From the NCBI RefSeq assembly GCF_945605565.1, contig NZ_OX216966.1:1415001-1479000 (forward strand): a stretch of DNA of 64,000 nucleotides. Direction: 5' to 3'. The notes under the pieces were generated by a model, which searched no databases, was not told the origin of the DNA, and saw nothing but the letters and a program-made list of their open reading frames with translations. This document shows, piece by piece, positions 51,362-61,388 of this stretch. The DNA is from Paenibacillus dendritiformis. Lineage in GTDB: Bacteria > Bacillota > Bacilli > Paenibacillales > Paenibacillaceae. Position 1 is the first letter of the stretch. Each line of letters opens with the position of its first letter. The translations under genes and the position numbers were made by a program.

Positions 51362-51390
51362 TTGTCAACGGTGCTGGGGCGGCGTATGAT
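51362..51390 (+). promoter_or_regulatory. Sigma-A promoter of the polysaccharide deacetylase gene
   Basis: TTGTCA (51362-51367), a 17-base spacer and TATGAT (51385-51390). The start would be near 51397, leaving a leader of about 320 bases before the gene. The leader (51391-51717) holds no convincing gene; a 59-codon frame at 51458-51637 lacks a ribosome site, and a perfect AAGGAGG at about 51476 precedes only a 10-codon frame. Confidence 0.6.
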
Positions 51391-51717
51391 GATAGACGCG
51401 GCGGGATAGAACGGAAGGCGGGCGATTGCATGCCGGATTGGGCTAGAAGCGCAATGGATGCATGAAGCGAGCAAGAAGGAGGTGCTGCCGATCTATGGTG
51501 TCATCTTTTCTCGCAAGGCTCATATAATCTATCAGAACGATGGAGAACGCAAATGCTCTCGAGCAGGCAAAAGAATCGCGGACAGGGCGGGGCATTCTGG
51601 CTGGGCGGCGCCTGAATTCGGCGATGCTGCGGTGTAGAAGGGACAGGCTGTCATAACCCTGATCCGCGCTTGCATGGGGGCTTTCATGAATAGTAACGAA
51701 AAGAGGGGGACGTTCGG

Positions 51718-53151
51718 ATGAAAAAGGAAGCACCGGGATTGTGGAAGGAAACCAAAGGCTGGATAGGGCGGCTGTCGACGGCCGTATGCGCCTTGCTAAT
51801 GATCGCTGCGCTATGGACGGCTTGGGGAACGAAGGAAGCGTCGGAGCCCGTCGCCTACGCCGCTTCGCCTGCTTCTCATCAGGCGGTACCGATGGCATAT
51901 AACGCGGAGGCGGCAGCCGCGCGTGCCGATTATAGCGAGGCCGTGTCCATGCCGGAGAGCGGAGAGAAGGAAGAAGCGGTCGCCGCTCTATCCGCTAGAG
52001 GCAATGGCTCCGTAACCGGCAAGGCCTCCATGCAATTGGCTGCGGTGAAGAAGCCGGATACCGGGAAGCCCTCACCGGGCGTGGAAGAGAAGAAGCGGGA
52101 CAAGGTCGTCTACTTGACGTTCGATGACGGCCCGAGCGTACATACGAAGGATGTGCTTGATATTTTGGCCAAGGAGCAGGTGAAGGCCACCTTCTTCGTG
52201 TTGGGTCAACATGCGAAGCGCGACCAGGAGATGGTCAAGACCATTGCGGAAGCGGGACATGCCATCGGCAATCATAGCTATAATCATGAATATAAGGAGC
52301 TGTACGGCAGCTTCCGTGAATTTTGGCGCCAGATTCGCGATACCGGCAAGGTGCTGGAGGATATTTTGGGCTATGAGCCCCGGCTCGTGCGGGCGCCAGG
52401 CGGAACGGCAATGAATTTCGATAAGCAGTATTTCGAGTTGATGCAGCAAGCGGGGTACTTGGTCTATGACTGGCATGTCGACAGCGGCGATTCCAAGCGC
52501 CGGGGCGTGCCTGCGAAGGAGATTGCGTCGTCGGTAAAGCAAGGAGCGCTGCTGGAGGAGACGGTCGTGCTGATGCACGATGGATCCGGACATGGGGAGA
52601 CGGTGAAGGCGCTGCCGGAGATCATTCGCTTTTATAAGGACAAAGGCTATACGTTCGGCGTGTTATCGCCGGAGGTGGAGCCGGTTCAATTCCATGTAGG
52701 TTCCACGAAGCGCTGGGCTCGGTCCCCGGTCAGCAGCGCTTGGATTGAAGGGAACGTCGAGCCGGTCAACGTATCCGGGCCTATGAAGCCCGAACCGAAG
52801 ATGGTGATGGATGTGCATACCGATCAGGGCAGCCTACATTTGGAGCCGGATCAGTTCCTGAGCCATGAGGATACGACGTATGTGCCGCTGCGGATGCTGG
52901 TGCAGCAGTTGGGCGGAACGGTGCGCTGGAACGCGGAGGCGAACCGGGTGGAAGTCGATTGGAACGGGAAGGGCGCAGGCTTCGATCTGACCGTCGAGCA
53001 GATTGTATTTGCCGATGAGGACGAAGAGGCCTTGCCGTTGAAGGCGCTAACCGAGCGGTCGCTCACCTGGGTGCCGCTCCGGGACGTGCTGAATGCGTTC
53101 GGCATCAATCTGACCGCATACGAACTAACTCCTTTGCAGGAGGATGTATGA
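51718..53151 (+). CDS. Exported polysaccharide deacetylase with CuAO_N1 domain
   Basis: Secreted or membrane-anchored protein of 477 residues. An N-terminal hydrophobic segment (about 20-38) and an Ala-rich linker precede a NodB carbohydrate esterase-4 domain (about 128-335). Its motifs are TFDDGP (134-139), HSYNH metal-binding (186-190), RAPGG (225-229), DWHVDSGD and VVLMHDG. Residues about 355-470 are a CuAO_N1-like domain (TTYVPLRMLVQQLGGTVRWNAEANRVEVDW, SLTWVPLRDVLNAFGINL). It probably removes N-acetyl groups from peptidoglycan. GGGGG precedes the ATG; a terminator follows. It has its own promoter 350 bases upstream. Confidence 0.9.
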   Translation: MKKEAPGLWKETKGWIGRLSTAVCALLMIAALWTAWGTKEASEPVAYAASPASHQAVPMAYNAEAAAARADYSEAVSMPESGEKEEAVAALSARGNGSVTGKASMQLAAVKKPDTGKPSPGVEEKKRDKVVYLTFDDGPSVHTKDVLDILAKEQVKATFFVLGQHAKRDQEMVKTIAEAGHAIGNHSYNHEYKELYGSFREFWRQIRDTGKVLEDILGYEPRLVRAPGGTAMNFDKQYFELMQQAGYLVYDWHVDSGDSKRRGVPAKEIASSVKQGALLEETVVLMHDGSGHGETVKALPEIIRFYKDKGYTFGVLSPEVEPVQFHVGSTKRWARSPVSSAWIEGNVEPVNVSGPMKPEPKMVMDVHTDQGSLHLEPDQFLSHEDTTYVPLRMLVQQLGGTVRWNAEANRVEVDWNGKGAGFDLTVEQIVFADEDEEALPLKALTERSLTWVPLRDVLNAFGINLTAYELTPLQEDV

Positions 53152-53231
53152 CTCTTTTCTATCATCTTGGAAAAGCAGCCTCTCGCAGGTTTACAATCTA
53201 GCAGCTTGGGCGATACTGATTCATAGAACGG

Positions 53232-53286
53232 CCCGGGACGGTTCATCGAACGTGCATGCACGCGAGGGACTCGTTCCGGGTTTTTT
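53232..53286 (+). terminator. Intrinsic terminator after the deacetylase gene
   Basis: A 9-bp stem CCCGGGACG/CGTTCCGGG (one G-T pair) is followed by six T residues; its loop contains a second perfect palindrome CGTGCATGCACG. Confidence 0.75.
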
Positions 53287-53348
53287 GTGTCTTGTTATCG
53301 TCTTGTGGAAATAAGGGTGCTGATAGGTTAAGAGGAGGGAATCTACGA

Positions 53349-54503
53349 ATGGAATGGAGTGGACATCAGGACCGCACTGCGGAGCAGGATGTGTGGCTGG
53401 CGTCGTTCGCGGAGCGGGGCTGGCCGGCGTTCCTGGACCGGATGGGGCAAGTCGTCGCCGGGAAAAGGGAAGTCATTCGCCTGGCCGGCTTGGCGATGCT
53501 GTCGGGCGGGCATATTTTGATGGAGGATGTGCCGGGCGTCGGCAAGACGCTGCTGGCCCGGGCGCTGGCGCGAACGGCAGGCGGAAGCTTCCGGCGCATT
53601 CAGATGACGCCGGACATGATGCCGGCCGATATTACGGGCAGCATGGTATGGGAGCCGGCCTCGGGCGGTCTGCGGTACAGCGAGGGGGCGTTATTCGGCA
53701 ACGTCGTGCTGGCCGACGAACTGAACCGCGCGCCGGCACGGACCCAATCGGCGCTGCTGGAAGCGATGGAGGAAGGGACGGTGACGGTGGACGGAACGAC
53801 GCGCGCCTTGCCGCAGCCCTTTTTCGTGATTGCGACGCAGAATCCGTTGGCCTTCGAAGGCACGTATCGGATTCCGGAGGCGGAGATGGACCGCTTCGCG
53901 ATGCGGCTGTCGCTTGGCTATCCGGCGGCGGAGCAGGAAGCGGACATGCTCCTCCATCAGCAGGAAGAATCGCCGCTTGCGCGCGTGAAGCCGCTCTGGA
54001 CGCCGGAGGAATGGCAGTTGTTGGTCCGCCGGATCCGCCAGGTGCATCTCGATGCGGCGCTATGCAAGTACATGGCGGACATCGCGCATGCGACCCGGGC
54101 GCACGCGGCGGTGAAGCTGGGCATCAGTCCGCGAGCGACGCTGTCGCTCATGCGGGTGGCCCAGGCTCACGCCTGGACCGAGGGGCGCACCTATGCGCTT
54201 CCGGAAGACGTGAAGTCGGTGGCGCATCCGGTGCTGGCGCACCGCCTTCATTTGCAGCGCGAGGCGCTGCTTGCCGGCACGACGGAAGCGGACGTCGTCG
54301 CCGAGGTGCTGCGCACAACGCCGGTTCCGGTCTTCCCGGCGGCCCAGACCGGCGGCGGCAGAGCCGCGGCGAATTCTTCCCGCCGGGAAGAGAGGCGGAT
54401 CCCGGCCGCCGGTGCCGCGCCGATGGTGCAGGTGCCTCTAGCCGGTGATGGAACCGCCCAGCCGGCCGCCGGGCGGTTCCGGTTCGGCGGGTGGTTCCGG
54501 TGA
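53349..54503 (+). CDS. MoxR-family AAA+ ATPase
   Basis: AAA+ ATPase of 384 residues: Walker A DVPGVGKTLLA (about 60-70), QMTPDMMPADITGS, Walker B VVLADELNRAPARTQSALLEAMEEG, sensor 1 FFVIATQNP, the Arg finger region YRIPEAEMDRFAMRLSLGYP and sensor 2 ISPRATLSLMRVAQAHA. MoxR proteins are chaperones often encoded with DUF58 and transglutaminase-like proteins, exactly as here. The C-terminal 50 residues are low-complexity and Ala/Gly-rich. The ATG at 53349 has GAGGAGGG 9 bases upstream. It overlaps the DUF58 gene by GTGA. Confidence 0.93.
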   Translation: MEWSGHQDRTAEQDVWLASFAERGWPAFLDRMGQVVAGKREVIRLAGLAMLSGGHILMEDVPGVGKTLLARALARTAGGSFRRIQMTPDMMPADITGSMVWEPASGGLRYSEGALFGNVVLADELNRAPARTQSALLEAMEEGTVTVDGTTRALPQPFFVIATQNPLAFEGTYRIPEAEMDRFAMRLSLGYPAAEQEADMLLHQQEESPLARVKPLWTPEEWQLLVRRIRQVHLDAALCKYMADIAHATRAHAAVKLGISPRATLSLMRVAQAHAWTEGRTYALPEDVKSVAHPVLAHRLHLQREALLAGTTEADVVAEVLRTTPVPVFPAAQTGGGRAAANSSRREERRIPAAGAAPMVQVPLAGDGTAQPAAGRFRFGGWFR

Positions 54504-55834
54504 AGCGCCCCGCCATCCCGGTCGGCCGCTTCCTGCTCACCGCCGCCGGCTGCGCCGTGCTGGCCGCGGCGGGCTGGGCGCGGAACAGTCCGGCTGAGCT
54601 TTTCCTGGCGGCCGTGCTGGGCGCCATGCTGCTGAACGGCGTGCGGCTGCATGTCATCGGCCGGAAGCTCGCAGGCATCCGGCTTGTTCATGAGCTGCAG
54701 CAGGCGGAGCGCGTCGTGCCGGGAGCTGCCGCCGGCAGCCTCGCCTTCCGCGTGGCGATAAGCGGCGCGAAGCGCTGGCCCGTGCGCTGGCTGACGGTGG
54801 AGGAGGCGTGGACGCGCACGGGCGGAGACGGCGGCGTCTGGCTATGCCGCCGCTTGCTGTTCCTGCGCCGGGGCGCGGAGACGCGCTACACCGTCTCCTT
54901 CGAGGGCGCGCCGCGCGGCGTATACCGCCTGACGCGGACCGAACTCGCCTATGGCGACCTGTTCGGCTGGTTTGGCGGCCGGGTGCGGCTGGACGTCCCG
55001 GGGGCGGCGGAAGCACCGCAGCCGGTGCTGGTCATTCCGCCGCCCCCGGTCCACGCCGCCGCGCTGCCGGACGCTGCGCCGGGAGCCGCGCACGAGGCTG
55101 CCCCGCCGCCGCTGGCCGGCGCCGCCGATGCGGCAGATGGAGGCGTGCCTGCCCCGTCTGCCGGAGGAGTGAGCGGCGTTGAGCTGCAGGCGTACCGGCC
55201 AGGCACGCCCTTGCGCGCCATCGATTGGCGCACGTACGCCAAGCGGCGCGTGCTGGCGGTCCGCGTGCCGGAAGCGGACGGCTGCGCCCCGGCCGACATC
55301 GCCATGGATGACGTTCCATGGCGGTCGGAGGCACAGCCCGGACAGCACGCGCCTATGGAGGCGGTGCTGTCCGCCGCTGCCGCGGCCGTCCGTGCCGCCG
55401 CAGAGGCCGGGCGGCCCGTTCGCCTGCTGCGGCTGAGCGACGGGGCCGTCGCCGCCGGAGTCCGGCAGGCGCTGGCCGCCCTGGCGGCGGAACGGCCCGG
55501 CCCGGCGGCGCCGATCGGCTGGGATGCGCCGCAGCCGCCGGACACCGGGTCGAGCGGCGTTGCATACTGGCAGGCCGCCGAGACGCCGATCCGCGCGGTG
55601 ACGCTGATCAGCTACCGGGAGGATCCGGCCGTGCTCGACCGGCTGCAAGACGCGGCGGGAGAGGCGCGGATCGACGGCTGGCTGACCGCCGCGCGCTGGC
55701 CGCAATCAAGCGCCACGTCAGCGCCGGCTTCATCGGGGGCCTTCCTCTGGACGGAACATCCCGCCCCCGGCTCCAGTATAGGAAGGAGGGAGAGCGATGC
55801 GCTTCCGTTATATCGGCCGATCCGCCAAGCGTGA
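54500..55834 (+). CDS. DUF58 domain membrane protein
   Basis: Protein of 444 residues with two N-terminal membrane helices (about 10-50) and a DUF58 domain whose core [36 protein letters not shown] appears at about 225-262. The usual von Willebrand-type fold follows. An unusually Ala/Pro-rich insertion ([21 protein letters not shown] and on) lies just before the core, where GC content is very high. The start is the GTG at 54500, overlapping the MoxR stop. It works with the MoxR ATPase and the transglutaminase protein; the precise job is unknown in any species. Confidence 0.88.
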   Translation: MKRPAIPVGRFLLTAAGCAVLAAAGWARNSPAELFLAAVLGAMLLNGVRLHVIGRKLAGIRLVHELQQAERVVPGAAAGSLAFRVAISGAKRWPVRWLTVEEAWTRTGGDGGVWLCRRLLFLRRGAETRYTVSFEGAPRGVYRLTRTELAYGDLFGWFGGRVRLDVPGAAEAPQPVLVIPPPPVHAAALPDAAPGAAHEAAPPPLAGAADAADGGVPAPSAGGVSGVELQAYRPGTPLRAIDWRTYAKRRVLAVRVPEADGCAPADIAMDDVPWRSEAQPGQHAPMEAVLSAAAAAVRAAAEAGRPVRLLRLSDGAVAAGVRQALAALAAERPGPAAPIGWDAPQPPDTGSSGVAYWQAAETPIRAVTLISYREDPAVLDRLQDAAGEARIDGWLTAARWPQSSATSAPASSGAFLWTEHPAPGSSIGRRESDALPLYRPIRQA

Positions 55835-58424
55835 CGGCCAAGCGACACTGCGGCGGCTGAACGGCGGCCGCAGCAGCGAGCCTGCCGGAAGGCGGACCAC
55901 GGCCGAATGGGCGAAGCAGGCCGCCTTCACCGGGCTGCTGTTCGCCTTGTTCACCGAATGGTTCAATCCGTTGAAGCGGCTCGGTCCGCATATCGATATG
56001 CATGATGTCCGTCCGTTCTTGTGGGCAATCGCCATCTTTCTCGCCGTGGGGCTGCTCGTCCGGAGCCGAACCCTGTCGATCATGCTGCGCAGCGTTACGG
56101 CGATCGCGGTCACCGCGTGGATGTTCGGAGCCGCCTCCCTGCATGATGTGGCAGCGAGCGACGGCGGCCTCCTGCGCGAGATCCGCGAGTCGGTTACGGC
56201 AGGTGTCTCATTGCTCGGTGCCGCGCTGGCCGCCGATGCGGAACGGTGGATGGAGGGCGAGTGGCTTCAGACGAGCGGAGAAGTCCGCACCTTGCTGCTG
56301 CTCGCCGGTTGGGCGATGCTGACAGCCTCCATTCAAGCGCAAATGCTGACCCGGCGGACGGTGCTGTTTTTCAGCGTGGCTACGATCTGCTATCTATTCG
56401 GATTTCAATGGGGGTACGGCCTCGATGTGACGGATGCCGTCATTCGCGCGGCGGGCTGGGGGCTGCTGCTGTCCGCCTGCCTACATCTTGACCGGCGGCT
56501 GGCCGAGGATACCGAGCCGTCGAAGATACCCGGCATCCGGCCTGTGCGATGGCTGGGACAAGCGGCGATGGTGACGCTCCTTATCGTAGGCATCGGCTTC
56601 GGCCTATCCCGGATGCCCGACTGGACGCCGCCAGAGAGCCTGCCCTCGCTGCGCGAGTGGACACAATCGCTGGCCGTCTCGGCGAACGAATGGGGCGCGG
56701 CCCGTTCGACGGCAGAGAACGCGGCCGTGCGGGCGGCGAAGATAGGGACGACCGGATACAGCGCGGACGATACGGAGCTGGGCGGCGCGCTTCGCGACGA
56801 TGCCCGCATCCTGTTCACGGCGGAATCGGCGGAGCCGACATATTGGCGGGGAGAGAGCAAATCGCGCTATACCGGCCGGGGCTGGGCGTCAGCGGGAACC
56901 GAACAAGAGGAAACGGTGGACGGTTCCGGGCGGCTGCAGACTCCCGATTCTCCGGTGTTGGGATGGTCCGAACCGTTGACGCAGACGGTTCGCTGGCAAG
57001 CCTATGCGCCGCATCTGCCGCTTATCCTCGGCGGCCGGCCGGAGCGGCTGACGACATGGATGCCGGACGGGGAGAGGGCGGTTCCGGCCCAAGCAGGGAC
57101 GACGCTGCGCTACGACCCGCCAGGCGAACGGTATGCTCCCGGCGCGAGTGCGCAAGCCGGATCCCGGCTCGCCTATCAATACGAGACCCGCGTGCTGCGG
57201 GCGGATCCGGCGATGCTGCGGGCTGCGCAGAAGTTGTCGCCCGAAGAGAGGGCGCGATGGAGTGAGGAGCTTCAGCTCCCGGTCTCGCTCCCGCAGCGGG
57301 TGCAGGAGCTCGGCGATCGGCTGGCCGAAGGGTCGGCGGGGCCGTACGAGACCGTGCGGCGCGTGCAGGCCTTCCTGCTCCAGGAATACACCTACACCAA
57401 GAGCGATACCGAAGTGCCGCCGGCTGGCCGGGATTTCGTGGACTATTTCTTGTTCGAGGCGAGACAGGGCTATTGCAATCACTTCTCGACCGCGATGGCG
57501 GTTCTGCTGCGCACCCAGGGCATTCCGGCGCGCTGGGTGAAGGGCTTCGCGCCCGGCGAGCTGACCGGCCCCGGACAGTATACGGTCCGGGCCTCCGATG
57601 CGCATGCCTGGGTGGAGGTGTATTTCCCGACGGTCGGCTGGGTGCCGTTCGAGGCGACCCCGCCGGCGGGAATGGCCGCGGCGGCAGAGGTTCCGGCGGA
57701 CGCGGTGATAGCGGCCGTACCGGGCCAGGCGGCACTTGCGGCCGATGGTGCGGCTGCACCGGATGGAGACGCCGATGCGGCATTCACTCCGTCAGCGCAG
57801 GTGCGCGAGCTGCTGGAGCGATCGCTGCAGTCCCCGGCTCCGGCGTCGGGCTGGGAACGGATGCGGCGCTGGGGGGAGACGGCGCTTCATGCCGGGAAGC
57901 AGGGGCTGAACGCTATCGGGCAGCATCTCGCTGCGGAATGGGAGGCCCTGACCCGAATCGGAACGTATCGCAGCGGTGAACAGGCGGCTGCCGGGCTGCC
58001 GGGTCTGCTTCGATATGTGGCCGTCCGCCTGCCCGTTCTGGCAATCGGTGCGTTGTGGCTGGCCCTGCTGGCGGCGTGGCTCATGCGGAAGCATTGGCAG
58101 CGCCTTGCTCCGGAGCGCAAGCTGCGGCGGCTCCTCCGGCTGCAGCAGCGCAGCTTCCAGAGCGAACGGCTGCAGGAGATGGGCCGGATCGCCTGGCAGC
58201 TGCTCGAGCGGAAATACGGGCTGCGCCCGAGCGGCATGACCTGGAGCGAGTATATTTCCGAGAAGCGCGACGATCCCGAGCTGATGCCGGCGGCTGCTGA
58301 TCCGGTGCTGCAGCAGTTCATCCGCGACTGCAATGCGCTGCTGTTCGCCGGCCGGTATGCGGAGAGAGCCGTGCGGCAGCGGTTCCTGGAAGGCTGCGCA
58401 TTCGTGCTGCGCCAGTGTACATGA
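55797..58424 (+). CDS. Transglutaminase-like membrane protein (TgpA type)
   Basis: Membrane protein of 875 residues. Several helices lie in the first 270 residues and one near 745-765, with a large extracellular region between. The transglutaminase core has Cys560 in [29 protein letters not shown] and His603 in [27 protein letters not shown]. The third catalytic position, normally Asp in FDPTP, is Glu619. The C-terminal cytoplasmic part resembles DUF4129 ([22 protein letters not shown]). AAGGAGGGAG precedes the ATG, which overlaps the DUF58 gene by 38 bases. The complex is probably envelope-related. Confidence 0.92.
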   Translation: MRFRYIGRSAKRDGQATLRRLNGGRSSEPAGRRTTAEWAKQAAFTGLLFALFTEWFNPLKRLGPHIDMHDVRPFLWAIAIFLAVGLLVRSRTLSIMLRSVTAIAVTAWMFGAASLHDVAASDGGLLREIRESVTAGVSLLGAALAADAERWMEGEWLQTSGEVRTLLLLAGWAMLTASIQAQMLTRRTVLFFSVATICYLFGFQWGYGLDVTDAVIRAAGWGLLLSACLHLDRRLAEDTEPSKIPGIRPVRWLGQAAMVTLLIVGIGFGLSRMPDWTPPESLPSLREWTQSLAVSANEWGAARSTAENAAVRAAKIGTTGYSADDTELGGALRDDARILFTAESAEPTYWRGESKSRYTGRGWASAGTEQEETVDGSGRLQTPDSPVLGWSEPLTQTVRWQAYAPHLPLILGGRPERLTTWMPDGERAVPAQAGTTLRYDPPGERYAPGASAQAGSRLAYQYETRVLRADPAMLRAAQKLSPEERARWSEELQLPVSLPQRVQELGDRLAEGSAGPYETVRRVQAFLLQEYTYTKSDTEVPPAGRDFVDYFLFEARQGYCNHFSTAMAVLLRTQGIPARWVKGFAPGELTGPGQYTVRASDAHAWVEVYFPTVGWVPFEATPPAGMAAAAEVPADAVIAAVPGQAALAADGAAAPDGDADAAFTPSAQVRELLERSLQSPAPASGWERMRRWGETALHAGKQGLNAIGQHLAAEWEALTRIGTYRSGEQAAAGLPGLLRYVAVRLPVLAIGALWLALLAAWLMRKHWQRLAPERKLRRLLRLQQRSFQSERLQEMGRIAWQLLERKYGLRPSGMTWSEYISEKRDDPELMPAAADPVLQQFIRDCNALLFAGRYAERAVRQRFLEGCAFVLRQCT

Positions 58425-58667
58425 ATCAGGGATGCAGGGTTGAAATAGAGAGCGGCAGGCGGAGGGGGCGGCGAGCAGGAGTCGGCCGCCCTGTTCGCCT
58501 TGGGGCGTCTTTGCTGATATCTCGCAGCCTGGCCCCTGCGTTCCCCCCAGCGAGAGCAAGGGGTTGTATGACCAGGTCCCTTTTCAACCACCGAGACGGG
58601 CAGTATAATTTACCATATGATCCTAAGGCAGTGAACTCGAATTGAGATAGACATGGGGAGGCGGAGC

Positions 58668-59726
58668 ATGGCTACATTAAAAGATATTGCTGAGCGGGTC
58701 GGCGTCTCCATCTCCACCGTATCACGGGTGGTGAACGGGGATGACAGCCGCCGGATTAGCGACGAGACGAAGCAGAAAATATGGCAGGCTGCCAAGCAGC
58801 TGAATTACCGCGCCAAGCCTGCCCAGAAACCAGCCGCCGGGGCGAAGCGGTCACCGAAGCATTCCGCGCCATTGACGATCGGCTGCATTTTATCCTTGCC
58901 TGACAATAAATACAATCATCCTTATTTCTCCCCCATCATCCAGGGCATCGAAGCGAAGCTGATGGAGGAAGGGATCTCGCTGGCGTTCCTTCATACCCAG
59001 GCGGAGCTGAAGAGCGGCGCGGTGCGGGAAGCGCTGCTGCATGATCGGGCGTTGAACGGCGTCATCTGCATCGAAGGGATGGAGCCCGAAATGTACCGCT
59101 GGCTCAAGGAGCGGGTGCCGGTCATCATCGGCATCGACGTGGCGGATCCGGACATTCCGATCATTTCCTATGACCGGTTGGATGCGGCCCGCATCGCCGT
59201 GCGCCATCTGCTGGAGCTTGGGCATACCGATATCGGCTTCATCGGGGGCGCGGGCCTGCTCGGGCGCATGGAGCGGGAGAAGCGGTACCGAGGCTACAAA
59301 ATGGCGTTGAACGAAGCGAGTTGCTCCTTCCGTTCCGACTGGGTCATCGATGCCCAATGGGATGCCGACCAGAGCTATCAAGGCATGAAGCGCCTGCTGG
59401 AGCGGCATGAGCGGCCGACGGCGATGTTCTGCGCCAGCGACATGATGGCGATTGCAGCCATGCGCGCGGCCACGGAGCTGGGGCTGTCGATTCCCCGCGA
59501 TATCGCCTTCATCGGCATCGACGACATCGAGTTTTCGAAATACAGCTCGCCGCCACTGTCCTCGGTACACATCCCGAAATACGAGATGGGCTACACGGCC
59601 GCCAAAACATTGCTGGACAGCCTGCATCAGCCTTATCCTTACCCGTTCCGGATGCTGCTGCCGTTCCATCTGCAAATCCGGGAGTCGAGCCGGCCACCGG
59701 AACGAAAAGCGCCTGCGGACGGTTAG
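58668..59726 (+). CDS. LacI-family transcriptional regulator
   Basis: Regulator of 352 residues with an N-terminal LacI helix-turn-helix (MATLKDIAERVGVSISTVSRVVNGDDSRRISDETKQKIWQAAKQLNYRA) and a periplasmic-binding-protein-like sugar domain (about 70-345: IIGIDVADPDIPIISYDRLDAARIAVRHLLELGHTDIGFIGG and later AFIGIDDIEFSKYSSPPLSSVHIPKYEMGYTAAKTLLD). GGGGAGG lies before the ATG at 58668. No sugar transport or hydrolase gene flanks it in the window and no LacI-type operator was found near it, so its target is unknown. Confidence 0.92.
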   Translation: MATLKDIAERVGVSISTVSRVVNGDDSRRISDETKQKIWQAAKQLNYRAKPAQKPAAGAKRSPKHSAPLTIGCILSLPDNKYNHPYFSPIIQGIEAKLMEEGISLAFLHTQAELKSGAVREALLHDRALNGVICIEGMEPEMYRWLKERVPVIIGIDVADPDIPIISYDRLDAARIAVRHLLELGHTDIGFIGGAGLLGRMEREKRYRGYKMALNEASCSFRSDWVIDAQWDADQSYQGMKRLLERHERPTAMFCASDMMAIAAMRAATELGLSIPRDIAFIGIDDIEFSKYSSPPLSSVHIPKYEMGYTAAKTLLDSLHQPYPYPFRMLLPFHLQIRESSRPPERKAPADG

Positions 59727-59801
59727 ACGGGAACGATGTCCTCATCCCCCGTCCAATCGCGCTTCCAATCCTAGAACCTTCAATGAAGGCATGCCTTTAT
59801 T

Positions 59802-59968
59802 CAGGCTGTTGGAAAACCCCTGTTTTTTACGAAGGGGTGGAGATGTCCATTTACCTAATCAAAACTTGGCACTCAAAGCGTTTTAAGTCGATTTTTTCTA
59901 CTGAGAGACGAGATCCACCATATAAAAAATGAAGTGGAGAAAATTCCCACAGACTTCTCAACGGCCTG
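59802..59968. mobile_element. MITE copy 1, IS-end-like
   Basis: A 167-base element bounded by CAGGCTGTTGG and a complementary CAACGGCCTG end, flanked by the 3-base duplication ATT (59799-59801 and 59969-59971). It has no coding capacity. It is highly similar over its length to the copy at 60365, and the ends look like those of IS1182-type elements from memory. Confidence 0.65.
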
Positions 59969-60364
59969 ATTTTACGGGATCCAAGAGACCACGTCGGATC
60001 CTGGGGGCATCATCGCCTCCAGGAGGTATCATCGCCTCGTTGCCTTCGGGAGGCATCGTTGCCTCTCGGGGCTTGAACGTGTCGAGGGAATTGCTGCTAT
60101 TTTACAGGAATTTCGGCTCAATGAGTCCACATCCCGAGGAATTGCTGCAAATCTACATCATTTATGGCCCTTTTGCTTCAAGTCGAAGCGACACGGGTGA
60201 AATTCCTGCAGTTTTGCAGGATTCCCTTTCTGGTAAAGTCGTCCATATCGAATTGCTGTATTTGCGCAGGATTCCGCTTACCGAATAGAAGTGTCTGGAG
60301 AAATCGTGTAGTTTTGCGGATTTCGCCTACCGGATAGACGTGTCTAGGGAAATGGTGCAGTTTT
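59969..60364. repeat. Degenerate direct repeats between the MITEs
   Basis: No gene. Two kinds of repeat are visible. A short unit ATCATCGCCTC or its variant GGCATCGTTGCCTC recurs three times at about 60007-60065. A longer unit of about 55-60 bases recurs three or four times from about 60180, built on GTGCAGTTTTGCAGGATTTC, a CCTACCGGATAGA stretch and GTGTCTAG. They are diverged from each other. Confidence 0.5.
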
Positions 60365-60536
60365 CAGGTCGTTGGAAAACCCCAGTTTTTTACGAAGGGG
60401 TGGAGATTGTCCATTTTCCTACTCAAAACTTGGCACGCATAGCGTTTTAAATCGATTTTTTCTACTGAGAGACGAGATCAACCACATAAAAAATGAAGTG
60501 CCAAAAAATCCCTTGGACTTTTTCTCAACAGCCTGC
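60365..60536. mobile_element. MITE copy 2, IS-end-like
   Basis: A 172-base element, the second copy of the one at 59802, roughly 85% identical by eye. It begins CAGGTCGTTGG and ends CAACAGCCTG. The right end is the better conserved one (CTTTTTCTCAACAGCCTG). No clear target duplication is left. It shares the internal AACCCC.GTTTTTTACGAAGGGG hairpin with copy 1. Confidence 0.65.
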
Positions 60537-60867
60537 TTTATTGGAGGTTTTTTGATGCGTACGATAATGCGGGATCCTTTCTTCTGACAGGAAGCCTGAT
60601 AGGCAGCGTGTCCAAGACCGCGCCTTCCTTGGTGAGCGCAGCGGATCGGATAATTATCACCTCTCCCGCCTCCTTAACCTCACTCTCCCCTTCGTTCAGG
60701 AGCAGCACTGGCAGGCAAAGCGAAACGTACTTTCGGAACAGCCGATATGTCCAGGTTGCTGCTTCCCCCCTCTTTTCAGCCATATTGACGTCAACAGAGC
60801 ACATTTTGGATTTATTTTTCCTGATAGAAAGGGATATTGAACCAAAGGACGGAGCCCCTGAGTGGAT
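60537..60867. other. Gene-free stretch
   Basis: No supported gene. A long minus-strand open frame covers it but has no ribosome site or recognisable product and is built from the tandem repeats beyond it. Confidence 0.4.
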
Positions 60868-61015
60868 GGGATAATGGAGATAAGGCGAGTTGCCTGACCC
60901 GAAGGGATAATGAAGAGATAAAGGCGAGTTGCCTGATCCGAAGGGATAATGAAGATAAAGGCGATTTACCTGACCGGACGGGATAATGGAGAAGTAGGAG
61001 AGTTTTATGAGCAGA
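60868..61015. repeat. Tandem repeat, four units of about 37 bases
   Basis: Units begin with GGGATAATG at 60868, 60904, 60943 and 60980, giving periods of 36, 39 and 37 bases. Each continues GA-ATAAAGGCGAGTTGCCTGACCCG with small changes. A partial fifth relic (CCTGACCCAATGGGATATTG) occurs at about 61116. Non-coding. Confidence 0.7.
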
Positions 61016-61388
61016 CGAGTGAATGAAGGCGAAGGAGAGTTTGCTGAACGAACGGAAGAGGGGGAGCTAGGGAGCGCATGAGCCACGCGAGAGTATGTAG
61101 ACAGCAGGAACTTCCCTGACCCAATGGGATATTGCATGAAAGGAAGGAAGAAGGCAGAGGCGTGTAGAATGCCGTTACCAATCAGGTGACAATAAAGATG
61201 CCGGGTGATGGCATGGCTGAGCTGTCTGGCAAGCCGAAGGAAGGCAGACCTGTTTATCGCAGAGAGCGGATGCCTCGAGATCGAGCCCGTCCACAGGTAT
61301 CTGGCTTGACGCGGGACCGCAGGCAACGCCACTGAGGCGCTCCACTAACTGGAGCGCCTTCTCTATTGTTCGAAGAACGGACAGTATG
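61016..61388. other. Gene-free stretch with one hairpin
   Basis: No gene. A perfect 9-bp hairpin AGGCGCTCC/GGAGCGCCT (61335-61343 with 61351-61359) lies 30 bases after the minus-strand regulator stop and may end it, though a T-run is missing on that strand. Confidence 0.45.

Noticed and set aside
51458..51637. 59-codon frame in the leader of the deacetylase gene
   Set aside because: No Shine-Dalgarno before its ATG and no recognisable product; the AAGGAGG nearby lies inside it, not before it.
58466..58491. GGGCGGC/GCCGCCC hairpin after the transglutaminase gene
   Set aside because: Perfect stem but no T-run; in such GC-rich sequence it may be chance.
60538..61332. Minus-strand frame of 264 codons with repeated HYPFGSGNSP
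   Set aside because: The repeats come from non-coding 37-base tandem units whose length is not constant; no ribosome site, no recognisable protein, and it runs into a MITE end.
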